Shown here: one piece after another, positions 1 to 5,561 of the stretch
How positions within the stretch are numbered: the first letter of the stretch is position 1
Layout: every line of letters begins with the position of its first letter
Origin: an uncultured Gammaproteobacteria bacterium
GTDB taxonomy: Bacteria; Pseudomonadota; Gammaproteobacteria; CAIUAS01
Reading direction: 5' to 3'
Assembly (NCBI GenBank): GCA_903897205.1
Contig: CAIUAS010000259.1
Span: 1-6,365 of the forward strand
Length of the DNA stretch: 6,365 nucleotides
Program-made: the position numbers and the translations under genes
Notes under the pieces: generated by a model
What the model saw: the letters and a program-made list of their open reading frames with translations, nothing else
The model's database searches: none
What the model was told of the DNA's origin: nothing

Positions 1-49
1 ATCTACACGTACTGACACACTCTTTCCCTACACGACGCTCTTCCGATCT
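1..49 (+). other. Illumina TruSeq P5 adapter contamination (not genomic)
   Basis: This stretch is synthetic. Positions 1-8 (ATCTACAC) are the end of the P5 flow-cell sequence, 9-16 (GTACTGAC) match the 8-nt i5 index known as D508, and 17-49 are the full read-1 primer site ending in CTCTTCCGATCT. Genomic DNA starts at about position 50, where the sequence reads straight into a conserved uvrA segment. The adapter frame is open into uvrA, so a gene caller could extend the protein into it; it should be trimmed before annotation. Confidence 0.98.
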
Positions 50-50
50 T

Positions 51-1775
51 GTTATCCCTAACATGGAACGCCGTTATCATGAAAGCGAATCGCATCTGGT
101 ACGTGAAGATTTAGCGAGTAATTTTACTATTAAAGCTTGTACTGAATGTCACGGTAGCCGGTTACGCCGCGAAGCACGCTTTGTCTATGTTAATGAAATG
201 ACATTACCCCAATTAACAGCATTACCTATTAATGAAGTACAGACTTTTTTTGCTGAATTAAAACTATCAGGCCAACGTGGAGAGATCGCCTCGCGCTTAC
301 AAAAAGAAATTCATGATCGCTTAAGTTTTTTAGTTGACGTGGGTTTAGATTATCTTACCTTAGAGCGAACCGCTGATACCTTATCAGGTGGAGAAGCGCA
401 ACGAATTCGCTTAGCAAGTCAAATTGGATCGGGTTTAGTAGGGGTAATGTATATTTTAGATGAGCCATCAATAGGGTTACATCAGCGCGATAATGAACGT
501 TTATTAAGTACTTTAACAAGACTACGTGATTTAGGTAACACTGTTATTGTTGTTGAGCATGATGAAGATGCTATCAAAAGCGCTGATTATGTTGTTGATA
601 TTGGCCCAGGTGCGGGCATCCATGGTGGCAATATTGTAGCGCAAGGAAAGCCAATCGATATCATCAGAAATGAAAATTCATTAACAGGCCAATATTTATC
701 GGGCAAATTAAGTATAGAAATTCCTAAACAGCGCATGCCTTATGATAAAACCCGCCTATTAAAATTGCGCGGTGCGCAAGGTAATAATTTACAAAAAATT
801 AACGTAGACATCCCCGTGGGTTTAATGACCTGTATCACCGGTGTTTCAGGTTCCGGAAAATCCACTTTAATTAATGACACTTTATATCCTATTGCCGCAG
901 CCCACTTAAATGGTGCATCTCAAATAACTCCTGCTGCCTATGAGAATATCGAAGGCCTAGAGTATTTTGATAAAGTAATTGATATCGATCAAAGCCCTAT
1001 TGGACGTACCCCGCGTTCTAACCCTGCTACTTACACCGGATTATTTACGCCTATTCGTGAATTGTTTGCAGGTACGCAAGAAGCACGTTCACGTGGATAT
1101 TCGCCAGGACGATTTAGTTTTAATGTCAAAGGCGGTCGTTGTGAAGCCTGTGAAGGTGATGGTGTTATCAAAGTTGAAATGCATTTTCTAGCCGATATCT
1201 ATGTCCAGTGCGATATTTGTAAAGGACAACGTTACAATCGTGAAACCTTAGGAATTCGCTACAAAGGAAAAAACATCCATGAAATATTAGACATGACCAT
1301 TGAAGAAGCATGTAAATTTTTTGAGGCCATACCTGTCGCAGCACGTAAATTACAGACTTTAATAGATGTAGGGTTGTCCTATATTAAATTAGGCCAGAGT
1401 GCTACCACTTTATCAGGCGGTGAAGCACAGCGCGTAAAATTAGCGCGTGAATTAGCCAAACGTGATACCGGCCGCACCTTATATATTTTAGATGAACCTA
1501 CCACAGGCTTGCATTTCCATGATATCGCGCAACTACTATCAGTGTTACATCGCTTGCGTTCGCATGGTAATACCATATTAGTTATTGAACATAATTTAGA
1601 TGTGATTAAAACCGCCGATTGGATAATTGATTTAGGTCCTGAAGGTGGCAGCAAAGGCGGTAAATTAATCTGCGTGGGGACCCCAGAGGAGGTGGCGAAA
1701 GAACCTAAATCCTTTACGGGACATTTTTTACAGAAAACGCTCCAGAGTAAAACGATCGGTTCTGCAGCGGTGTGA
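51..1775 (+). CDS. uvrA: UvrA, excinuclease ABC subunit A (5'-truncated, C-terminal ~574 residues)
   Basis: UvrA is the DNA-damage-sensing ATPase of nucleotide excision repair; it loads UvrB onto lesions. Residues are numbered from the Met at 63. Visible features are a CxxC pair (C26, C29) of the insertion region, the first ABC signature LSGGEAQR (107-114) with Walker B ILDEPSIGLH (D133, E134), the second Walker A GVSGSGKS (260-267), the zinc module C360/C363 and C383/C386, the second signature (from 450) and its Walker B LDEPTTGLH (D477, E478). The family is about 940 residues, so roughly 365 N-terminal residues, including the first Walker A, lie off the contig. The Met at 63 is internal: the preceding in-frame codons read V-I-P-N, as in the family's conserved GVIPNMERR segment. 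No frameshift is seen, so the gene is probably intact in the organism. Confidence 0.97.
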   Translation, partial: VIPNMERRYHESESHLVREDLASNFTIKACTECHGSRLRREARFVYVNEMTLPQLTALPINEVQTFFAELKLSGQRGEIASRLQKEIHDRLSFLVDVGLDYLTLERTADTLSGGEAQRIRLASQIGSGLVGVMYILDEPSIGLHQRDNERLLSTLTRLRDLGNTVIVVEHDEDAIKSADYVVDIGPGAGIHGGNIVAQGKPIDIIRNENSLTGQYLSGKLSIEIPKQRMPYDKTRLLKLRGAQGNNLQKINVDIPVGLMTCITGVSGSGKSTLINDTLYPIAAAHLNGASQITPAAYENIEGLEYFDKVIDIDQSPIGRTPRSNPATYTGLFTPIRELFAGTQEARSRGYSPGRFSFNVKGGRCEACEGDGVIKVEMHFLADIYVQCDICKGQRYNRETLGIRYKGKNIHEILDMTIEEACKFFEAIPVAARKLQTLIDVGLSYIKLGQSATTLSGGEAQRVKLARELAKRDTGRTLYILDEPTTGLHFHDIAQLLSVLHRLRSHGNTILVIEHNLDVIKTADWIIDLGPEGGSKGGKLICVGTPEEVAKEPKSFTGHFLQKTLQSKTIGSAAV

Positions 1776-1801
1776 GGTTACATTTCGAATTTACATCGAC
1801 C

Positions 1802-1826
1802 AAACTTGTTAAAGTTTTGCGTTTTT
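1802..1826 (+). terminator. Weak candidate terminator after uvrA
   Basis: A 6-bp stem AAACTT (1802-1807) and AAGTTT (1812-1817) with a 4-base loop is followed a few bases later by TTTTT (1822-1826). The stem is AT-rich and the T run is not adjacent, so it would be inefficient. An alternative is the 9-bp stem 1888-1896/1922-1930 followed by TTTTT at 1937-1941, though its loop is 25 bases. Confidence 0.25.
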
Positions 1827-1887
1827 AGTGCACTAGCTAAAATTAGTACCCTGGGGGCTGTCGCTGCGCAACCCCAACCCCTTCTTA

Positions 1888-1930
1888 GAGTTTATAACAC
1901 GCAAAACCGCAAGAGGATTAGTATAAACTC
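1888..1930. repeat. Perfect 9-bp inverted repeat GAGTTTATA / TATAAACTC
   Basis: The arms at 1888-1896 and 1922-1930 are exact reverse complements separated by 25 bases. The spacer contains ACGCAAAAC (1899-1907), which is the exact complement of GTTTTGCGT at 1814-1822. The two 9-bp pairings are interleaved, so in RNA they would form a pseudoknot or compete. No function is assigned. Confidence 0.5.
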
Positions 1931-1982
1931 AGGATATTTTTGTTGGCAGGGGGTTAAATTAAATTTAGCAATTTAAAAATAG

Positions 1983-2466
1983 TTACTCGCCAAGATCATA
2001 AGCGATACCTAACCCTAACATATTAGTGCTTTTCAAATCACCACTACCCATTTTTTGGATACGTGTCCAGGAGATATCGATAGGTACACGTTGAGTAAGA
2101 TTATAACTTAATCCAATGCTAGCGGTAGGTAATAAACGTTGCTGGGTACCATCATTGTATAAACTGGCATCTTTACTATTTCTAATGGCAACGCAATCAG
2201 CGCGATGGGTGCAAGCAAGGTGTAATTTCGAATTGGCGAATAAATAAGCTGCGCCTAACTTGCCATAGAAATCAAAGTTTGTGCCTAGGGGAATGGTGCC
2301 TTTGCCGACAAAATCAAGTGCTTGTTCGATAAGCGAACCTGAAGCGGTAACGCCATTATGAGTGCCCAATGCTTTAATATAAACCAGGAATGCTACTGTC
2401 AGCTACCGCATTAATACTAATGGCTAATAAGCTAGGCAGTAAAACTTTAGCAAGGACCTTTTTCAT
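1983..2466 (-). pseudogene. OmpA-like outer-membrane beta-barrel protein, broken by an internal out-of-frame deletion
   Basis: This is a decayed paralogue of the next gene. An ATG at 2464-2466, preceded by a GGAG ribosome site, opens a signal peptide (MKKVLAKVLLPSLLAISINA, then VAD) and reaches S-I-P-G-L-Y before a TAA at 2374-2376. The rest of the barrel continues in another frame, from about 2385 to the TAA at 1983-1985. It matches the paralogue from its G-Y-T-K region (residue ~78) to the end: DFVGKGTIPL against DLVAKGIMPL, and RVPIDISWTRIQKMGSGDL against NVPVDISWNRIQKMGNGDI. About 48 codons, the first barrel strands, are missing between PGLY and the resumed homology. A TTG at 2367-2369 could start a 128-residue ORF, but that would lack a signal peptide and a complete barrel. 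It is probably non-functional. Confidence 0.85.
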
Positions 2467-2471
2467 AGTAG

Positions 2472-2491
2472 CTCCAATAAAAAAATTGGAG
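2472..2491 (-). promoter_or_regulatory. Hairpin covering the ribosome-binding site of the porin pseudogene
   Basis: CTCCAAT (2472-2478) and ATTGGAG (2485-2491) form a perfect 7-bp stem with a 6-base all-A loop (U on the transcript). On the minus strand the downstream arm contains the GGAG that would be the Shine-Dalgarno site for the ATG at 2466. Folding would hide it. Whether this ever acted as a translational switch is unknown. Confidence 0.4.
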
Positions 2492-2501
2492 GGAATTATA
2501 A

Positions 2502-2538
2502 ATAAAAAAGCCGCTTATAGCAAAACTATAAGCGGCTT
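2502..2538 (-). terminator. Rho-independent terminator of the intact OmpA-like gene
   Basis: A perfect 13-bp stem, AAGCCGCTTATAG (2508-2520) and CTATAAGCGGCTT (2526-2538), has a 5-base loop. On the minus strand it is followed directly by a U-rich tract (complement of the A run at 2504-2509). It lies 25 bases past the stop codon at 2564 and faces the same way as that gene, so the two tandem porin genes were probably separate transcripts. Confidence 0.92.
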
Positions 2539-2563
2539 CATTTACTAATTTAGGTAATAAAAA

Positions 2564-3154
2564 TTAACCAAAATTATAAGCAATACCTAATGCAAAAAAG
2601 TCGGTGCTTTCAATGTCGCCGTTACCCATTTTTTGGATACGGTTCCAAGAAATATCAACAGGAACATTTTGGGTGATATCGTAGCTAACACCAGCTCCGA
2701 AGGTTGGATATACTTTGTGTTCAGATAGGTTGGCAAATGTAGCGCCATTAAAATCGTCTGAGCCGTCAGCCTTAACATAAGCGACACCCGCTTTTCCATA
2801 AACGCCAAAGCCATTCTGCAGAGGCATAATGCCTTTTGCAACTAAATCAATAGCATCTTCTTTGATGGTTTGGTGAAAGCCATAACCATAATTAGCCTTA
2901 GTATTACTAAATTTGGTATAGCCTAATTCAGCTGCCCAGTTTTGATTAAACTGATAGCCAGTAAACAAACGGCCCGCGATACCATCGTTATCATAATCAT
3001 TGGTAGCTAAATCATCGGACGTATAATGGGTTGAACCCCATCCTGCTTGTCCACCTAAATAAAAGCCAGGTAAAGCTGCGTTTGCCATAGGGCTTGTCGC
3101 TAATAAGGTTGCGCCTACAACCGTTGCTACTAAAAGAAGTTGTTTCTTTAGCAT
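2564..3154 (-). CDS. OmpA-like outer-membrane beta-barrel (porin family) protein
   Basis: A 196-residue protein predicted to sit in the outer membrane. Residues 1-26 are a clear Sec signal peptide (K3, K4, hydrophobic core, then SPMANA with cleavage likely after ANA). The mature part, about 170 residues, is the length of an 8-stranded barrel. It opens with G-F-Y-L-G-G-Q-A-G-W-G, has the alternating pattern of membrane strands, and ends LGIAYNFG, like the last strand of the OmpA N-terminal barrel (LGVSYRFG). No OmpA C-terminal peptidoglycan-binding domain follows. The start at 3152-3154 is supported by an AAGGTG ribosome site 7 bases upstream and by the signal peptide. It has its own terminator and reads divergently from lemA. 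Its ligand, pore activity or surface role cannot be told from sequence; small barrels of this kind may be structural, adhesive or surface antigens. Confidence 0.85.
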   Translation of the reverse strand: MLKKQLLLVATVVGATLLATSPMANAALPGFYLGGQAGWGSTHYTSDDLATNDYDNDGIAGRLFTGYQFNQNWAAELGYTKFSNTKANYGYGFHQTIKEDAIDLVAKGIMPLQNGFGVYGKAGVAYVKADGSDDFNGATFANLSEHKVYPTFGAGVSYDITQNVPVDISWNRIQKMGNGDIESTDFFALGIAYNFG

Positions 3155-3267
3155 AAATATTCACCTTTTAAGTTAGTTTCGGAAAAGCTCAAAGCGATAG
3201 CCAGAGGCTAGCCAAGCGGGGCTATAATACTTGATATAGGTTAAAATGGCTAGATGTTGAAGAACCA

Positions 3268-3291
3268 TCGAGTAAAAACTGCTATACTCGA
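3268..3291. promoter_or_regulatory. Perfect dyad TCGAGTA-N10-TACTCGA, candidate operator
   Basis: Arms at 3268-3274 and 3285-3291 are exact reverse complements with a 10-base spacer, giving half-site centres 17 bases apart. The right arm overlaps the lemA -10 element (3283-3288), so a protein bound here would block transcription. It is not followed by a T run on either strand, which argues against a terminator. No regulator is encoded in the window. Confidence 0.4.
3280..3288 (+). promoter_or_regulatory. Candidate extended -10 promoter of the lemA operon
   Basis: TGC followed by TATACT (5 of 6 bases of TATAAT) forms an extended -10. No good -35 lies at 16-18 bases; TTGAAG at 3257-3262 would give a 20-base spacer. 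Extended -10 promoters can work without a -35. Transcription would start near 3295, leaving a leader of about 60 bases. Confidence 0.45.
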
Positions 3292-3342
3292 AAAAATAGA
3301 ATTTCCAAGTATACCCCGTGCATTTATAATATTAACCCTTAA

Positions 3343-3348
3343 AAGGAG
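3343..3348 (+). promoter_or_regulatory. Strong ribosome-binding site of lemA
   Basis: AAGGAG lies 8 bases before the ATG at 3357. It is the strongest site in the gene run; the downstream genes have only weak ones and probably rely on translational coupling. Confidence 0.8.
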
Positions 3349-3356
3349 ATATCAGT

Positions 3357-3935
3357 ATGAGCAGTTTATTAATATTAATCGCTCTAGTAGCACTACTATT
3401 TATTTGGTTCGTGGCAACCTACAATAAATTAATTCGAATGATAGAAGCCATCAATAACAATAACAAACAAATTGACATTCAATTGGACAGACGCTACAAA
3501 GTATTCGAATCCTTAATTAATGTCGTAAAAAACTATATGGATTATGAAAAATCTACTTTAAAAGACGTAGTTGCATTGCGTAATCAAGCGCAACAAGCTC
3601 AAGCGGCAGGTGACCAGCCAACCCGTATTGCTGCTGAAAATGAAATTTCTAAAATCGCCTCCAATATTAATTTAGTCTTTGAACAATATCCTGATTTAAA
3701 AGCCAATCAAAATGCTTTGCAATTACAAGAAGAAATTGTCAATACAGAAAATAAATTAGCTTATGCAAAACAAGCGTATAACGATAGCATTGAACAATAT
3801 AATGCAACTAAAAAATCATTTTTTGAATCGATGATTGTTAATATGGCAAAAGAAAAATTAGACAAAAGCTTCATTTATTGGAATTTGCCAGCAGATCAAG
3901 TTACTGCCAAAGAAGCCTATACAGTGAAGCTTTAA
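3357..3935 (+). CDS. lemA: LemA family membrane-anchored protein
   Basis: A 192-residue LemA-family protein. Residues 3-20 form one hydrophobic helix, probably an N-terminal anchor with the rest forming a helical bundle. Family hallmarks are visible in order: Y-N-K-L-I (22-26), QIDIQLDRR (38-46), YPDLKANQN (111-119), LQLQEE (121-126) followed by NTENKLAYAKQAYND (129-143). The C-terminal ~40 residues (from about 155) depart from the usual FPSNIIAGLFGF-type ending. The biochemical role of LemA is not well defined; it is often found next to M48 proteases, as here, where the protease starts 1 base after the stop. A role as partner or adaptor of that protease in envelope quality control is an inference. 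This LemA is unrelated to the GacS-type sensor kinase that once bore the same name. Confidence 0.93.
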   Translation: MSSLLILIALVALLFIWFVATYNKLIRMIEAINNNNKQIDIQLDRRYKVFESLINVVKNYMDYEKSTLKDVVALRNQAQQAQAAGDQPTRIAAENEISKIASNINLVFEQYPDLKANQNALQLQEEIVNTENKLAYAKQAYNDSIEQYNATKKSFFESMIVNMAKEKLDKSFIYWNLPADQVTAKEAYTVKL

Positions 3936-3936
3936 T

Positions 3937-4977
3937 ATGAGTAATACCACAGGCTTTATTAACTCAGCGCCAGATTGGCGCGCGCAATTGCGTCGTAATC
4001 AAGCGCGCACACGCTGGGTAATTGCCATATTTATTTTATTTTATCTAGTGGTCGGGTTGCTAATAGATACCTATATTTACAGTGGCAAATATTATAACGT
4101 CGGATTAGAAACTATTTTTATAGCGTTGATTACTTTTCACTTAACGCCCATGGCTACGCTTATCACAGCCATGATCGCAATAATTTCCTTACTGGTTACC
4201 TATGGCCTCTACGATAAAATCATGTTATTAGGCACTGATTATCGTGAAATTACTCCGCAATCTGCCCAATCCCTTGCCGAGAAACAACTCTATAACGTCA
4301 TTGAAGAGCTTAAAATAGCGGCGGGTTTAAAATATATGCCCAGAGTATATATTATTAAAGCGGATTATATGAATGCATTTGCGAGTGGTTATAGTGAAAA
4401 ATCTGCCATGGTAGCTATTACGGCAGGGTTAATTGCCAAGTTAGAGAGAAGTGAATTACAAGCAGTCATGGCGCATGAATTAAGCCATATTCGCCATGGC
4501 GATATTAAATTAACTTTAATGGCGTCGGTATTAAGCAATATATTATTAATTGCGGTCGATATACTTTTTTACAGCGCAGTATTTAGCCGTGATCGACGGC
4601 GTGAAGACAATAACGGCTTAATGATAGCTATTATTTTATTGCGTTATTTATTACCTATTACCACAGTACTATTAACCTTGTATTTGAGTCGTACTCGCGA
4701 ATATATGGCCGATGCCGGTTGCGTGGAATTAATGCGAGATAATATTCCGCTTGCAAAAGCCTTAGTCAAAATTCACCAAGATCATTTAAGCAATGTTAAT
4801 ACCTATAGCCAGGAATATAGCCAAACGGCCCATGAAGATGTCAGAAGGGCCGCATATGTATATGATCCGGTACAAAGCGGTATACAGCCAGTTAAATCAT
4901 TATCCACACTTTTTTCAACCCACCCTGACATTAAAGATAGATTAGCGGCGCTCGGTGTGAAGGCTGCCGATATGTGA
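3937..4977 (+). CDS. htpX: M48 family membrane zinc metalloprotease, HtpX-like
   Basis: A 346-residue integral-membrane zinc protease. The active site is HELSH (H180, E181, H184), with the third zinc ligand most likely E255 in SRTREYMADAG, as in M48 proteases. Hydrophobic segments lie at about 27-48, 56-91 (probably two), 193-216 and 227-250, which puts the catalytic part on the cytoplasmic face in the HtpX topology. Conserved N-A-F-A-S-G (146-151) precedes the catalytic helix, and THPDIKDRLAAL (328-339) is the typical M48 C-terminal helix motif. Classical HtpX is about 290 residues; this one has a longer N-terminus and a spacer at about 285-325. It is expected to cut misfolded or damaged inner-membrane proteins. 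It starts 1 base after lemA with only a weak ribosome site, so translation is probably coupled. The family is sure; the htpX symbol is less so because other M48 subfamilies also pair with LemA. Confidence 0.9.
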   Translation: MSNTTGFINSAPDWRAQLRRNQARTRWVIAIFILFYLVVGLLIDTYIYSGKYYNVGLETIFIALITFHLTPMATLITAMIAIISLLVTYGLYDKIMLLGTDYREITPQSAQSLAEKQLYNVIEELKIAAGLKYMPRVYIIKADYMNAFASGYSEKSAMVAITAGLIAKLERSELQAVMAHELSHIRHGDIKLTLMASVLSNILLIAVDILFYSAVFSRDRRREDNNGLMIAIILLRYLLPITTVLLTLYLSRTREYMADAGCVELMRDNIPLAKALVKIHQDHLSNVNTYSQEYSQTAHEDVRRAAYVYDPVQSGIQPVKSLSTLFSTHPDIKDRLAALGVKAADM

Positions 4978-4987
4978 GTAATGATCA

Positions 4988-5560
4988 ATGAATTTGCAAA
5001 CTAAATTGCCTACTCCATGGCGCTTTGCGCGTTGTATTCCGCATTCTAATATTCCCAACGAATTACGTGATTTTTTGCTAGATCCAGGTTCTACAACGCG
5101 ACGTATGCAACGCGAATACGCCGCGCAAACAAAAGTTGATTTGCTTAAACAAGAATGGTGTTATCCGCATTATCAAGAGGCAAAACTTTTGAATATACCG
5201 CTGCGCCAAAACGCCTTAATTCGAGAAGTTTATTTAAGTTGTCAAAATAAAATTTGGATGTATGCAAAAACAACTTTTCCAAGCTATCTTTTCACCGGTA
5301 AAACAACGCATTTACTCACAGAACTAGATCAACGTCCTTTAGGGAAATTATTATTTCGTGATCCAACCATGCGGCGAACAGAATTTGAATTGGTATTATT
5401 AAAACCCCACCATGAAGAATATCAATGGGCGATTCAACGCTATGCAGCGCCTGATTCTTTATGGGCGCGCCGTTCCATTTTTTGGCTACAAGGAAAGCCA
5501 TTATTATTAATGGAAGTTTTTTTCTCAGGCTTTTTTGAATTGGTAAAAGTAAAAAAATAA
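4988..5560 (+). CDS. ubiC: UbiC, chorismate pyruvate-lyase
   Basis: UbiC converts chorismate to 4-hydroxybenzoate and pyruvate, the first committed step of ubiquinone synthesis, in the cytoplasm. The 190-residue protein aligns with E. coli UbiC (165 residues) through LIREVYL (R79, the substrate-binding arginine), PLGKLLF (G119), LWARRSIFWLQGKPLLLMEVFF (158-179, with the catalytic-site glutamate at E176). R79 and E176 are about 18 residues further apart than in E. coli because of a longer loop around 130-155. The C-terminus ends in a short basic tail. The gene begins 10 bases after the protease gene, with a weak GTGAG site 9 bases upstream, and ends 1 base before ubiA, the order known from the E. 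coli ubiCA operon. Confidence 0.93.
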   Translation: MNLQTKLPTPWRFARCIPHSNIPNELRDFLLDPGSTTRRMQREYAAQTKVDLLKQEWCYPHYQEAKLLNIPLRQNALIREVYLSCQNKIWMYAKTTFPSYLFTGKTTHLLTELDQRPLGKLLFRDPTMRRTEFELVLLKPHHEEYQWAIQRYAAPDSLWARRSIFWLQGKPLLLMEVFFSGFFELVKVKK

Positions 5561-5561
5561 C

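Larger units (their letters stand above)
1776..1982. other. Intergenic gap between uvrA and the porin pseudogene, rich in inverted repeats
   Basis: I find no convincing gene, tRNA or long ORF in these 207 bases. The gap does hold several perfect inverted repeats: a 10-bp palindrome TAGTGCACTA (1826-1835), GTTTTGCGT (1814-1822) with ACGCAAAAC (1899-1907), TGGGG (1852-1856) with CCCCA (1872-1876), and GAGTTTATA (1888-1896) with TATAAACTC (1922-1930). It contains the 3' ends of two convergent genes, so some of this could be transcription termination. There is no classic GC-rich stem followed directly by a T run. Confidence 0.6.
3155..3356. promoter_or_regulatory. Divergent promoter region between the porin gene and lemA
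   Basis: This 202-base gap must serve both directions. Toward lemA there is an extended -10 element (TGCTATACT). Toward the porin, the best pair I see is TTCAAC (complement of 3256-3261) and TATATC (complement of 3233-3238) with a 17-base spacer; both match consensus poorly, so this is a weak guess. A perfect TATAAT at 3223-3228 lacks a matching -35 on the plus strand. The motif TAGCCA occurs at 3198-3203 and 3209-3214, 11 bases apart, and inverted at 3247-3252. Confidence 0.6.

Noticed and set aside
63..65. ATG at 63 as the real start of uvrA
   Set aside because: It is the Met inside the conserved VIPNMERR segment; about 365 residues are missing upstream because the contig begins here.
1379..1654. 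Minus-strand 91-codon ORF inside uvrA
   Set aside because: It overlaps the most conserved ABC signature and Walker B coding of uvrA and has no recognisable family features.
1954..1976. TTAAATT / AATTTAA stem as a terminator
   Set aside because: Only seven A-T pairs and no adjacent T run on the strand that would need it; expected by chance in AT-rich DNA.
1983..2369. Stand-alone 128-residue gene with a TTG start
   Set aside because: It lacks a signal peptide and the first barrel strands, and the missing signal peptide is found just upstream in another frame, so this is a fragment of a broken gene.
2587..2841. Minus-strand 84-codon ORF within the intact porin gene
   Set aside because: It is an out-of-frame overlap of a gene with a clear signal peptide and barrel pattern.
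3223..3228. Perfect TATAAT as a plus-strand promoter
   Set aside because: No -35-like hexamer lies 16-18 bases upstream and there is no TGn extension; the extended -10 at 3280-3288 is a better candidate.
4981..5004. Seven-codon ORF starting at ATG 4981 ahead of ubiC, considered as a leader peptide
   Set aside because: It is very short, runs out of frame into ubiC, has no special codon content or attenuator structure, and is easily explained by chance.
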